Assembly: GCA_012861695.1 (NCBI GenBank)
Contig: JAAOOA010000002.1
Coordinates: 30,772,873 to 30,836,872 of the forward strand
Reading direction: 5' to 3'
Source: Trematomus loennbergii
Lineage: Eukaryota > Chordata > Actinopteri > Perciformes > Nototheniidae
Length of the DNA: 64,000 bases
How positions within the stretch are numbered: the stretch's first letter is position 1; every line of letters starts with the position of its first letter. A program made the translations under genes and the position numbers. This document shows positions 23,901 through 34,744 of the stretch, piece by piece. Below the pieces are notes generated by a model. The model was given only the letters and a program-made list of their open reading frames with translations. It did not search any database and was not told where the DNA came from.

Positions 23901-24139
23901 ACTAAATTATGACTTAAAATCTAAAGTGCTTACTTGATGATGCAATCTGTTATGTACAGACAAGTGCAGATGTTTAACTGGGTTTCACTTACTGCCCCTG
24001 TTTGAAAGTCGAAGCCATAGTTGTCCATCAAAGTTCGCTCACTCTGCCCCTCAGTTCCAAATAAGGTGACATAAATGTAGTCCGATGTTCCTGCATATTG
24101 CAGATCACCCGTTGTTATCTCTAGCTTGTACTCAGCCAT
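12828..24139 (-). CDS. Arachidonate lipoxygenase (ALOX15B/ALOXE3-like), copy 1
   Basis: Non-haem iron dioxygenase family that oxygenates polyunsaturated fatty acids. Fourteen exons on the - strand: 23993-24139, 23223-23427, 23027-23106, 22809-22929, 22556-22658, 22042-22214, 15846-15989, 15518-15721, 14214-14299, 13897-14063, 13663-13783, about 13436-13540, 13106-13275 and 12828-13007. Exon 1 starts the PLAT domain ([20 protein letters not shown]); the ATG is in a good ACCATGG context. Iron ligands are visible: HLMRTH in exon 8, QHAAVN in exon 12 and the terminal Ile of ENSVSI. Apparent one-base deletions break the frame in exon 3 (twice), exon 9 and exon 13, and the exon 11/12 phase does not fit. 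It may therefore be a pseudogene or carry sequencing errors. Confidence 0.85.
14679..15386. mobile_element. degenerate hAT element (CAGTGGYGTAGTGG type)
   Basis: Begins cagtggtgtagtggggat and ends ccaggaaacgcccctg. The right third (gccactgtgggctaagcccc) matches the hAT element at 25077-26105. It replaces about 260 bp present in copy 2 (56385-56640). No matching 8-bp target duplication remains. It contains a poly-G run and a short CA tract at 15014-15058. It lies in lipoxygenase intron 8. Confidence 0.65.
15518..15721 (-). CDS. Lipoxygenase copy 1 exon 8 with iron-binding His motif
   Basis: Encodes [18 protein letters not shown], then [36 protein letters not shown] and [15 protein letters not shown] supplies the first two iron-ligand histidines of the family (H-x4-H). 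Splice sites are canonical (ttccag/ and /gtataag). Confidence 0.88.
16401..17648. mobile_element. hAT element with GACTCGGACTCG-rich ends, perfect TSD
   Basis: Ends are cagagatggagtactcgagt and gtcaagtcac-type sequence read inward from 17648. Flanks gtttaata are identical at 16393-16400 and 17649-17656. Subterminal regions are built of ggactcggactcg repeats, probably transposase-binding sites. No intact transposase. A related element is at 43312-44564. Confidence 0.9.
16961..17026. repeat. perfect 22-bp-arm hairpin
   Basis: gaaagcacatggctacttag plus ca (16961-16982) is exactly mirrored at 17005-17026, with a 22-base spacer. It lies inside the hAT element and may be a relic of a smaller nested MITE. 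Confidence 0.9.
17821..17848. repeat. interstitial telomeric repeat
   Basis: About five tandem copies of TTAGGG with one variant (ggctagggtta). Short interstitial arrays usually mark repaired breaks or telomerase activity on an internal end. Confidence 0.95.
17928..17995. repeat. GT microsatellite
   Basis: An uninterrupted GT run of about 34 bases, followed by gtttgtgtgtctgtttgttt imperfections. Confidence 0.95.
19056..20536. mobile_element. MITE dimer sharing a central terminal repeat
   Basis: The left end tttaaagtggacctatcatg (also duplicated in tandem over 25 bases) is mirrored by gcatgataggtcccctttaa at about 19559 and again at about 20517. The two interiors align (ccatacctatataagg, atcatgcattttagccatgc, cagatccgttgcagcccctt). 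The second unit holds about 450 extra bases. The second unit lacks its own left terminus. Confidence 0.8.
19947..19964 (+). promoter_or_regulatory. overlapping ISRE-like motifs
   Basis: Three GAAACT repeats produce two exact matches to the interferon-stimulated response element consensus GAAANNGAAACT (19947-19958 and 19953-19964). They lie inside the second MITE unit. Motif match only; no evidence of function. Confidence 0.35.
23223..23427 (-). CDS. Lipoxygenase copy 1 exon 2
   Basis: Rest of the PLAT domain: [20 protein letters not shown], then [19 protein letters not shown] and [19 protein letters not shown]. The acceptor chosen (ccaag before PGSY) keeps the frame with exon 1. The same exon in copy 2 is at 63395-63599 and encodes the same protein. 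Confidence 0.85.
23993..24139 (-). CDS. Lipoxygenase copy 1 exon 1 (PLAT start)
   Basis: 49 codons from the ATG at 24139 to a GT donor. [20 protein letters not shown] is followed by [14 protein letters not shown] and [10 protein letters not shown], the first beta-strands of a lipoxygenase PLAT/LH2 domain, which binds membranes. An upstream in-frame GTG adds two codons, but the ATG with Kozak context is preferred. Confidence 0.85.
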
Positions 24140-24425
24140 GGTCACCTGTGGAGACTGTTTGGAAAAATAAACACATTTGAGTCTCTTAATTTACAGAATG
24201 AAGGCTCCAATACGCAGCAAAACAAAACAATGCTGACATTGCCTGTGCATTGTGAACCTTCTTTCATGAAAACATTTGAATTTGGATACAATGCATTTAC
24301 CCAAAACATGTTTTTTGAAACTCTAAATATTTGTCCACAGGCATCCAAAAACCTTATTATTGTGGCAGTAGCCGCAGTGGGGAGGATAGGTGAATGTATT
24401 TGTTTAAAGTTGGTTTGATTACACC
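24140..24425. other. lipoxygenase copy 1 upstream region
   Basis: Immediate 5' flank of exon 1. No TATA box, CpG island or other promoter element could be identified confidently. The gene's 5' UTR and promoter probably lie here or further upstream among transposons. Confidence 0.3.
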
Positions 24426-24583
24426 CAGGGGCACTCCTTGTGAACAGGCAAGGCAGGCAACTGCTTGGGGCCCCGGACCAGAAGGGGGCCCAAAGTTTTG
24501 CTGTTGGCTGTGCGTGGTGATGAAAAGCTGGTTCGAGGGGCAATGTTTGCCTAGGGCCCCCACCGACTCTAGGATCGCCACTG
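24426..24583. mobile_element. short hAT MITE with perfect TSD
   Basis: 158 bp, starting caggggcactccttg and ending ggatcgccactg. Identical flanks attacacc occur at 24418-24425 and 24584-24591. The interior contains the ggggccccgg/gggggccc motifs common in fish hAT MITEs. Confidence 0.9.
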
Positions 24584-24692
24584 ATTACACCATTCACAAT
24601 TCCGACAAGCCACCTTGGGAGTTTCACCCAAGGAAATATGAACAGGTTTTCTGTTATAGATAGGACACACAGGTTCGAATACTAATGGAGCA

Positions 24693-26821
24693 GTGCCCTG
24701 TACTACGAAGCCAGTTCAACAGACCCTGGATATGTTTGAGTTACCCGGCTTAACTAACCCTAACAAACGACATCTCGCTAAGCGGTCCTACGACGCTGGT
24801 TATCAACTCGGTAAATCAACCCAGGGTTTCTCTTTCCGGCTGAGAGCGCGTTCACGTGAAAGGGGCGGGGTTATCAATATTTGACCAATCACAAACAGGG
24901 ACAAGTGTACTGACAGCGCAGCGTCATACTTCCTGAATGAAAAGTAAACTATCACGTTAGACAAATACGAATAAGTTAAACTTTAAACATCCATGACTTA
25001 AACACTTTATCCAGGATAAAAGCAACATAGTTGCACCTGCAAGGTGCAGGAAGAACAGCTGGTTGAATGCGTACATCAGTGGCGTCGCCTGGCCTGGGCA
25101 TCCGGGGCTTTAGCCCCGAATGTTTTTTCTGTAGCCCCGGACAATTCTCCCTCAATAATATAATACATTAACCGTGCTTTACGTGAACCTCATCATGACA
25201 CGAGAGGATGGCAGCACTGTAATTTCCCGTGTTCAGTGAATGCAACAGAGGCATGACACCAGACCAATCAGAGAGTTGCATGGAAATAAACGTGTGCTTG
25301 TGTCATTCAAGCTCGGCTCTGTGTGTGTGTGGCAATAGCGCATTTAGTGTGATAGAGGGAGAGAGAGAGAGAGAGAGGACCGGGACCGTGCCAGCAGGGA
25401 CCGTGTTGTTAGCATCTGGTTAGCTTGCTGCACTAACGGACATAAGGAGCTGTTTGTTCCACAACAAGCTGGAGGAGAGTCCTCTCCTCTCAGACTGAGA
25501 GACTCAGGTGAGCTAAAGGACTCTCTGAGTGTTTAGATACTTAACTTTAGTCTAAGTTATCTCAGTGGGTCTCAAACGGTTTGGTCACAAATTATTCAAA
25601 AGATTATTTCCGCGGCACACCTTCATATGATCATTATAGTTATAAAAAAAATAAGAGAATAAAGGAAAAACAGTTATGAAATACTATATGGCAGTAAAAC
25701 AAGAATAGAGTTTAAAAGGGGAGTGATTAGTAAAATATCCATGAAGAAAAAGTACATCTGTTTACAGTTCTGCTTCATATGGGTGTTGAGAGAGGTATCC
25801 ATAGATCTCTTCATTTTGCTCTCAAAGTGCACCAGATTGATGCATTTAACTTCAATATTTAAAAACAAATCTTCCCGGGGGAGCATCCCCCCGGACCCCC
25901 TAGAGGAGGTGAGGTCCGCCCCCCACTCATAAAACCACTTTACCCCTGCCTATATGCCGTGAGCTGATTATCGAGCCTTCATTGTAACAGTCGCGGGTGT
26001 ACTGTGTGTGTGCGTGTGGTGAGTGTTGCAGTAAAAAATGCCACTGTAGTGCCGCTGCCACTGTGGGCTAAGCCCTGAATGTTTTCAGGTCCAGACGACG
26101 CCCTGGCGTACATTAACAGTTTTATGATATCACTGGCCCGTCTAAGACACGAGTGGATCTGACTTTAATTACATTTGACTCGAGTGTTTCTTCAACTTAA
26201 TGTGTTGTTTTAAATAATACTTCTGCATACAGTATGTGACAATGTAAGTGTTGCACGGCCAGATACGGCTCGAGAAGCTGACTCAGATAAGGAAATATAT
26301 GATACATTATGATGTGATATGATCTGATATGAATGATAATGGGACACATCGATGTCTGCACTCACAGTGTCGCGGACTGTACGTAATGTTACTTTGCTCC
26401 GGTTACTTATGTTGTGGCAGATATTTAAGTAAGCTTTCTTAACGCTAATGTAATAATAGTCAGATTGCTCTGAAGATGGGAGGTGATATTCTATACAGTA
26501 AATGTTCATGTTCACACAGTAGGTGATTTTTGCCAGACCTCTTTCCTGCATACGGCAGTTTAAACTGTATTTATTTTATCCTGTAATATGACTTGATAGC
26601 TTTAAACTCCGCACACTGAGCTCTGATTGGTCAGCAGGCGGTGCTTTCACTGAGTTGATCTCTTATTGGAACTCTGGAGCAGGTTTGGTGTTCAGCATAA
26701 GTTACCATGGAGATCTACCCCGGTAAGAAGTGAACCAGCGTCGTAGGACCGGAAACCCTGAGTTAACACTGAAGTTACCTTCGCTAACCGGAAAAAAAAA
26801 CGGCTTCGTAGTACAGGGCAC
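24693..26821. mobile_element. TIR element (GTGCCCTGTACTACGAAGCC) with nested hAT
   Basis: Perfect 20-bp inverted termini: gtgccctgtactacgaagcc at 24693 and its complement ending at 26821. The inner hAT element at 25077-26105 accounts for half the length. No transposase frame is evident. cag on both sides may be the target duplication. Confidence 0.8.
25077..26105. mobile_element. hAT element (CAGTGGCGTCG), perfect TSD
   Basis: Starts cagtggcgtcgcctggcc and ends ccagacgacgccctg, with 8-bp flanks gcgtacat at 25069-25076 and 26106-26113. It contains the segment aacaaatcttcccgggggag, also found inverted inside each composite unit (31.8, 37.75 and 43.1 kb). Non-coding. Confidence 0.9.
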
Positions 26822-27819
26822 AGGAGACGTGGTTTCAATTTATCAAAAATATACAATTTTATTAAGCACAAGTCAATTGTTAAAATGCAGTTTAAAACAG
26901 TCACACAGGGCTGTAACAGAAAGGGAAAAATGAATTAGGGGCTGAGGCTTACCAGTGGGGAGATAGGGTCGACGGGGGAGCACATCACACACAAAAGAAG
27001 GGAAGAAAACCACCAGCTTCAGCTCTCAGTACCTACGTTGGGAAACAAAGAGGGAAACGCAGTTAATGGGGGCAAAATACGTAAATCAAATAACAAACAA
27101 ACAAACACAATATCAAATATGTTCTCATGAACAAAAGATGATAAAAACTTGTATAGACACTTAAAATAAAACAAATCACAAGAGAAAAGGTTCAGTCAAA
27201 CAAAATAATCAATTAACTAGAACAAAATAAACAAACTAGTTTAAATCAAGATGGCCAAAGTAAGAACAAATGACAGAGGGAGTTAGCCCCATAGTTCAGT
27301 GACTTCCACACTTCAGTGTTTCCTGAAGCGAGCAATGTTGGTGTATTGGCTACTGCCTGAATAAGCTTAATGAAAGACAGGTTTTCCTGTAAATTAAATC
27401 ATTTAAAATTCTTAATATGTTATTTCTAAGGTCACATTGTTCTGTTGTCTTACATAATACACTTCAGTAAAAAACATCTTAGTTTTTTTTTTCTCTTGGA
27501 TATATCTGCATTGCATTGGATATTGAGTTAATCCAAAACTGACAGAAAGTAATCAGGTTACATGTACTGTATAGTGCATTTTGTTATGAAATAATTGCAA
27601 TGGGTAACATTGTACAAGTAACTCCCCCTACTCTGATAGTTTACCATTATAAATGACATCAACAAAAATAAAGAGAACATCCTTTTAGCAGTAATTTACA
27701 TTTCACTCTCTTCACTTGACTTTCACTGCATTTCTCAAATCAATGCAAAACAAAAACATAATAACTTTAAACGAATCATTTGCAAATCCTTTTAGTATTC
27801 TTTTTATGGGTCTAACTGG

Positions 27820-27905
27820 AACAAAGAGCTTCTTACCTGTTGCTGCCTCCACGAGAATGTAGGTCATGCTATAGGAACGTCTGGTTTTATAGGAACCGAT
27901 TCATT
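27820..27905 (-). pseudogene. possible first exon of a fish-specific multicopy gene
   Basis: On the - strand a short frame (YSMTYILVEAAT) ends at a GTAAG donor at about 27838. A similar segment 730 bp away (YSITYILVQEAT, about 28569-28605) has lost the ATG. This start resembles proteins of a large uncharacterised fish family; the match is from memory and weak. A CTATAAAA sequence lies just upstream. Confidence 0.35.
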
Positions 27906-28820
27906 CAGCCCGGAGGCTTTTTTTTATGGCATTTAGCCATGGGAAAGTTCACTTTGGAATAACAACAGCAAGCACATACATGTACATTAATTACATACTA
28001 TTAATTGAATGATGTTCCAACAGAATCAGAAATCCTTTATGTGTCCCACAACTGGGACATTTACGGGTGTTACAGCAGCAAAGGTGCAGTGCAAAAGGAA
28101 AAAGAGTAGAATTACACATAGAATAAAAAGGCAAGCACATGTTATTGACATCTTTCCATATGAATCAAGAACATCTGTCCATATGAATCAAGAAAATATA
28201 CTTTTAAAGTGAAAAAGTTAAGGCTACACTGGGGTGAGTTACTGAAAACACAGTTAAAGAAGATAAACATTTGTTTTTAAAAGTACTACATTAAGATTAA
28301 GATTATACGTTACGATATAGAAATTATTTACATGTAATCTGGATGTACCAAAATACTACGTACAGTATACTCTTGCAAAGTAATCAAAATAATCAAATCA
28401 AATATTTGCACTCATTTCATTTCATTTCAAACCTTTATTTAACCAGATTGGTCCCATTGAGATCATAGATCTCTTTTTCAAGGGAGACCTGCAGAAAGCA
28501 CTATTGTTCTGGAAAGTGGAAAGCTGTCTAGATGAACTCCATCTAACTGGAACAAAGAGCTTCTTACCTGTTGCTTCCTGCACCAGAATGTAGGTTATGC
28601 TATAGGAACCTCTGGTTTGATGGGAACCGATTCATCCAGCCCGAAGGCTGTTTTTCATGGCATTTAAATTTCCATGGTATTCCAAGTTCACTTTGGAATA
28701 ACAACGGCAAGAATTTTTTTTTTTTTACATTTTGTCTTTTTTGTTAATGAAGGATCATTATTGCTGCGATTGCTCTTCTAATTTAATGATATTCCAACAG
28801 AATCAGAAATCCAAAACAAA
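27830..28820. repeat. diverged direct repeat pair
   Basis: 27815-28025 and 28545-28810 share aacaaagagcttcttacctg, ggaaccgattcat and ttccaacagaatcagaaatc segments. The first copy then runs into a LINE-type tail (cctttatgtgtcccacaact, about 28030-28110). A second LINE or SINE tail in reverse orientation (cctttatttaaccagattgg) lies at about 28425-28500. Confidence 0.65.
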
Positions 28821-30060
28821 GCACTTTGGCAACTTACCACATACGTTTTAAAATGCTTAATAAGCACCGTAACTTTCATGATATCATCTCTCGTTCATAA
28901 TCGGTTGTTTCCGTGAACGGCCGACTGTTGTGTGACGGCAAATTCCGCGGCCGCAAGGCATTGTGGGTCAGCATTTTCTCCTCTCCTTTCGGTTAGGGAG
29001 GTCCAGTGGTTCCTAAGCTAAAGGAGGTTATAAAGGAAGTGCTTTGTTTTGAACGTTCATCAGTATTATAATCAAAAAGAGAAATATGAACGTTAGTTTG
29101 TACTGAAATGATCAACTAAAGTCAACATTTCACAGTCTTTACTAAGCTGTGTGGGGTTTGTTCAACTTTTAAAAGATGTTTGAATGGTGATATACACAGT
29201 GATAGATGTTAAGGACTAACGTTTATAATAAATACATTTGTATTGATTTTAAGATCTTTTCATACAATCATACGTATTGGGATCATTTGTATTAATGTGG
29301 ACCGGAGGGAGAGGGTGACGAGCATAAGTTTCACTTTCATTTTTTATTTCAATTCCAACTTTGGTCATGAAGAATATGTTTCTCTGTTGTCCCCGTTCAT
29401 AAAGCATAAAACAACAGCATCAGAGCACGGTGCAGAGTCTCTAGATGAGTTTACAGTAGTCCCTCGTTCTTATTAAACATCCATGTTGTAGTCCGCTGTA
29501 TAGAAAACTGTAGTTTCCATAGTTTCCCCACAGCAGCAGACGCACATTTATGACGTCCGCTGGCGCATCATAAACACGTCGGATAGTGAAAGTGCAGTCG
29601 GATTCTCTAAAGTACCGCAGTCTCTTCTCCTAAGTCCTTTTGAATTCTCCTATCCACTATCCCTTAACCCCATGACGTTTCACTCAGAGGTCAAGGAATA
29701 GACGATAGGGTTAGAATTTAAGAGCTGATTTTTGGATTATTCGACCGCAACCATGGAGAACAGAATTGCAAAAATAAAACCCATTACAAGACAGACAAAA
29801 CTAAAACCATGACATAACACTAGGATCATGACATACTGTAGACATCTCTGGATGTAACATCAAAGTGTAAGTGAACATTTTTATTTACAAGTCCCAGTTT
29901 ACCCCTTTACTCTTATCAATGTTTTTGAGAGAACAGTGTCTCCCATTTTACACACACGTGGAAAAATAGTTTTCTTTACATGTCAAAGTTTACCCCTTTA
30001 CTCTTATCAAAGTCTACCCTTTACTCTTATTAAAGTTTACCCCTTTACTCTTATCTAAGT
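28821..30060. other. AT-rich spacer with no recognisable gene
   Basis: 29185-29245 (gtgatatacacagtgatagatg region) recurs inside the copy-2 insertions at 54463 and 58994, so part is a dispersed repeat. The phrase taccccttta with ctcttat is repeated several times at 29900-30055. An exact ISRE complement (agtttcactttc) lies at 29327-29338. Confidence 0.4.
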
Positions 30061-30082
30061 TTTTGAGAGAAGAGTGTCTCCC

Positions 30083-30359
<277 letters not shown>

Positions 30360-30374
30360 ATCATTTGTCTTTCT

Positions 30375-30668
30375 TGTTTTGAAAGTATATGCTTTGCATT
30401 TTGTGTCTGGTGCCAAAACTTGTTTCAATTGTCCCTGTTTCCGTACTGTATCTGCTCTATGACCAAGGAATATTTCCTGTGGCTTAATAAGATGAAACTT
30501 TTCTGAAAAGTGTTTGTTTATTTTAAAATTGGTGTCTAATTCATCGAACATCTGCTTGGCACTTTCAAACTGTCTCATTACTGGTAGAACAAGTTCATTA
30601 TCCAGTGGTACCCCAATATTACTGAGTACTGATGTCACTGACTTTTGTAAGTCATCTACAGTTGTTTT
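30375..30668 (-). pseudogene. fragment of a fish multicopy protein (NRADTV-type)
   Basis: A continuous - strand frame reads VDDLQKSVTSVLSNIGVPLD, then FESAKQMFDELDTNFKINKH and LIKPQEIFLGHRADTVRKQG. The PxEIxLGxRADTV phrase belongs to an uncharacterised protein family repeated across fish genomes, in my recollection transposon-associated. It is truncated on one side by the CA microsatellite and on the other by the TTAA element. Confidence 0.5.
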
Positions 30669-30682
30669 TACAAGTTCTTTAA

Positions 30683-31775
30683 CCTCTTAAGCCCTGAGCC
30701 TGTTTATCAGGTCTCAGGCTCGAAAATGACATTCCCAGAACAAATGACCATGTCTTCCCTTCTAAAAGGCTTAAATTAATAATCTTTTTTCTCAAAGTAA
30801 TGATAAACCTGTGAGTTGGATGTAGAAAAGTCAGAACAATATAGATGTTTTTTATTTTAAAGAAAATTCAGATTGAACATAGTAAAAAACTGTAAATTAT
30901 AGTGTCCGTCCAAAATAATATTTTACTTATAGTGAAAACTACCTTGGATGATGGGTTAGTAGACTAAAAGCTTTAGGAATCCAAAGTACAACATATAATA
31001 AGTACCCTGTATCAAGATTGCTGCAACACAAGTGAAATCTGACCTTTTTAGAGAGATTTAGCAATTTGGGTGGATTTTCCATATCTCTGGCCCCCCTTTG
31101 TCGATTTTGGTGATTGACATCTCTTTATAACCGCTAGAGACAATAGAATCGAAGGGGAATCTCCCCACACATACATGGTAAAAAAAAGAGGTGGGGCTTC
31201 GCGCATGCAGTTTTGCATCAGAGCGAACCTATCTCTCGCTCTGACATCTGGAAACGGAAAAGCAGTTTTATTGCTTATGGATTATCAGAAATCATTTCAA
31301 AGGGACACAGACACATTGGATTAACCTATGGATTAACTTCAGCAGCGTTTTTATCGTTTTAATGCCATTGAAGACCACTTTTGACCAGACTACGACACAG
31401 GTAAGCCATGTTAGCGTTTTTAGCTACCTAGCGCCACATGTTTTGATGTCTGTTTTTGTTTATAAAGTCGCAAGTTCGTATCATAGAGTGATAATGTATG
31501 TACCCTCGATCGATTCTGTGTCATCTCACGATCAGATCGATGGGTTGGATGTGCAGAATGGATAAATAATAGGGTTTTTTGAGTGAGTTTCGGTGCAGTA
31601 AATCTGTTAGCATTTTTCGCTCGTTGCTAATTCAGAGGCTCAGCGTTAGCATTGTGGTTTTTTTGTTGAAAAAAAAAAAAAGATCAGTTAGATGAGTTTC
31701 TTCCGTTACATGGATATAAAACATTCATAGTTTATTAAATGAACATGCCCTCAGACACTGTTTCCTGCAAGAAGG
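30683..31775. mobile_element. TTAA-type element, right end lost
   Basis: Left end after TTAA (30679-30682) reads CCTCTTAAGCCCTGAGCC, as in the copies at 11021, 47427 and 50433. The interior matches 50433-51500. The right terminus is replaced by the inverted hAT fragment near 31780. The first composite unit starts inside it, at 31357. Confidence 0.75.
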
Positions 31776-32030
31776 GGGTGCAGTGGTAAAGTGCTATTTT
31801 ATAAGTGGGGAGTGGACCTGACACCCTCTAGGGGGTCCGGGGGCATGCTCCCCCGGGAAGATTTGTTTTTAAATATTGAAGTTAAATGTAATTTAGATGT
31901 TGGCCCTAGCCTGTACTTTCACAAAGTCATTAAGACAAAACTGCTGTTTTCACACTAAAATGAATTATTAAATTAAATCAGAATTTTCAATATTTTTCGA
32001 TATTTTAGAAAAAACATTATACTCACAAAG

Positions 32031-32880
32031 CCTTCTCCATAGCCACCGATTTGGACTTTCAGCTGAGGGAATATAGTGATGAGATTCTTCGCAAGGACCA
32101 CGTTTTCAGTGTTGGATGGATAACTAAGGACAAAAATGTGAGCTATTTATTTTTCCTTTTCAAAAAGAATACAAAAAGTTCTAGCATACACATATTACAA
32201 ATGCGTGATGATAAAGCAATTGGTTATAAGAATGTCCTTTGTATCAAGCAAATAAAAAAACAAATGTGCGATATTTTTATAACCAATATATCACTTAAAT
32301 GCAAAATTATATATAAACACATTTCACATTCATATACTTACAACCCATGCCTCTCCACCAAGTCAGAGATGCAAACTTTGACAAGTTTGAGCCTGGTCTT
32401 CTCGGTAAGAATGCCATTAGTTTGCAGTTCATCAAATACTTCTGGAATTTTCTTCTTAAGTAGATCAGTTAGGCCATTCAGAAGAACTGGTTCTTGTGTA
32501 GGCTGAACAAAACAATAAGAGCAAGCACAGCACAAAGTAACGTTCTGACCTGTGTGATTTTTTGAAACACAATTTAACAAGCATGGTAAATGTATACCTG
32601 AGTTTGACAGACTTCTCTTAGGACAGGCTGAAGATCCGGTGCTTCAGAAAAGTGCACTTGGAATCTGTCAAAGTTACTTATGTTCTCACTTCTATCAACA
32701 TCTATAAACTCTTGGAAGTCTGTGTTGTATTTTAAAATTCTATCAAGGACAAATCAAAATTCACCTGTTACTTCCAGGAGATGGTTTGTGCTTTGGACAT
32801 TGTAGATTTTTCTTTTAATTTCCTTTCCATTCTTAAATGAAATTGCAAGGACTTTAACAGAATCCTGCTGCTCATTCCCG
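32031..32880 (-). pseudogene. fish-specific gene fragment, four exons (unit A)
   Basis: Spliceable - strand blocks run from about 32880 down to 32031. GSGNEQQDSVKVLAISFKNG comes first, then ILKYNTDFQEFIDVDRSENI (about 32600-32745), then PVLLNGLTDLLKKKIPEVFD...VKVCISDLVERHGL (32339-32505), then YPSNTENVVLAKNLITIFPQ with LKVQIGGYGEGF (about 32031-32132). Acceptors and donors are canonical. This resembles the middle of uncharacterised multicopy fish proteins. Neither the start nor the C-terminal exons are present, so it is a relic carried by the repeat. Confidence 0.55.
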
Positions 32881-33396
32881 CTTCCTGGAATTATAAGAAA
32901 CATACAAATTCATCCTGTTGTTGACTAATCATATTATGCCAGATTAAATTAAATGAAATCATCTATCATCTTCTAGTTAAACCCATTAATACACACATTA
33001 TATAAGTTATAAGCAGTATGGTAATTTTAAGCTAATTAACTTCACCCATAAAGACAACTTCTAGAGAAGCACAGGGGAGATTCTGCTCATCCTCCTGTGG
33101 CATTTTCTCCTGGAGGCTGGGTATTTCTTTATATTTTTAATTTGTATTAAAAAACATCTCTCCGCTGTTGTCAGTGAGTATTTTACAAAGACTGAAACAG
33201 CTCCCCTCTTAATTAATGTGTGGTGAAACATAGTATTGCATGCTGCACTCACTCTATAGAGAACAGAGATGCTGTGGGTCATTGTGCAATCATTACCTGG
33301 GAGGAGTCATATTCCAAGAAAAATTATACTGAATTCATGCTCAAACAATCATTGGAATTAGAAGAACATTGAGAAAGAATTGTGGTGCAAGAAGTA

Positions 33397-33397
<1 letters not shown>

Positions 33398-33430
<33 letters not shown>

Positions 33431-33478
33431 ACACACACACACACACACCACACCACACACACACACACCACACACACA

Positions 33479-33540
<62 letters not shown>

Positions 33541-34008
33541 CCCCCCATGACAGTTGCTGCAGCATTTGGAAACCTTTGATCAAATACAGTACCAGTCAAA
33601 AGTTTGGACACACCTTCTCATTCAAAGGTTTTTATTTATTTAGATTACTTTTACCGAAGACATCAAAACTATGAGAGAACATAATATGGAATTATGTGGT
33701 AAACATGAAGGTGTTAAACAAACCAGTATATGATTTATATTTTTCAGAGTAGCCTGCAACCATGGGCTGCTGTGCTCTCAGTGTTCCTGCCTGTTGGCGT
33801 CAGATGATAGAGCTGTTATAGTGCTTTATCTCGTTATGCACAATGTTGATTATTCTTTCAGAACTAGCTAAATACATGGGTAAAGGTTCTACTTGAGCCC
33901 TATTTGAATACCATAAAGAAAGTATTAAAGCCAGCTCAAGCTAAATGTCAACAAGTTTGAACCTTGTGCAGACAAGCTGTATACACACCACACACACACA
34001 CACACACA

Positions 34009-34039
<31 letters not shown>

Positions 34040-34050
34040 CCACCCACACA

Positions 34051-34081
<31 letters not shown>

Positions 34082-34096
34082 CACACCACACACACA

Positions 34097-34147
<51 letters not shown>
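33398..34147. repeat. CA tracts and Tc1 end, inner unit (first)
   Basis: A CA tract (33398-33539) is followed by 450 bp of unique sequence and a second CA tract (33985-34146). The 450-bp part contains cagtaccagtcaaaagtttg with gacacacc, the terminus of a Tc1/mariner family, plus about 110 bp of its interior (tcaaaactatgagagaacat). The rest is unidentified. Confidence 0.8.
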
Positions 34148-34148
<1 letters not shown>

Positions 34149-34600
34149 CCCCCATGACAGTTGCTGCAGCATTTGGAAACCTTTGATCAAATACAGTACC
34201 AGTCAAAAGTTTGGACACACCTTCTCATTCAAAGGTTTTTATTTATTTAGATTACTTTTACCGAAGACATCAAAACTATGAGAGAACATAATATGGAATT
34301 ATGTGGTAAACATGAAGGTGTTAAACAAACCAGTATAGATTTATTTTTCAGAGTAGCCTGCAACCATGGGCTGCTGTGCTCTCAGTGTTCCTGCCTGTTG
34401 GCGTCAGATGATAGAGCTGTTATAGTGCTTTATCTCGTTATGCACAATGTTGATTATTCTTTCAGAACTAGCTAAATACATGGGTAAAGGTTCTACTTGA
34501 GCCCAATTTGAATACCATAAAGAAAGTATTAAAGCCAGCTCAAGCTAAATGTCAACAAGTTTGAACCTTGTGCAGACAAGCTGTATACACACACACACAC

Positions 34601-34632
<32 letters not shown>

Positions 34633-34648
34633 ACACACACCACACACA

Positions 34649-34743
<95 letters not shown>
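34148..34743. repeat. CA tract and Tc1 end, inner unit (second)
   Basis: A second tandem copy of the preceding inner unit, about 600 bp. Unit B contains only one copy (39489-40072). CA tracts bound every copy, pointing to recombination or slippage between microsatellites. Confidence 0.85.

Positions 34744-34744
<1 letters not shown>

Larger units (their letters stand above)
7366..24139. repeat. segmental duplication, copy 1 (lipoxygenase block)
   Basis: From about 7366 (gttgcatagtgatgtcac onward) to at least 23.9 kb this block matches 45945-64000 in the same order and orientation: 7.37-7.73 with 45.95-46.31; 8.29-8.52 with 46.31-46.52; 10.0-10.5 with 46.6-47.4; 10.5-11.4 with 49.95-51.7; 12.7-16.0 with 52.4-57.2 and 57.2-62.06; and 21.9-23.9 with 62.08-64.0. 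Differences are mostly TE insertions or deletions plus small indels. The left end is uncertain because it starts inside a dispersed repeat. Confidence 0.9.
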
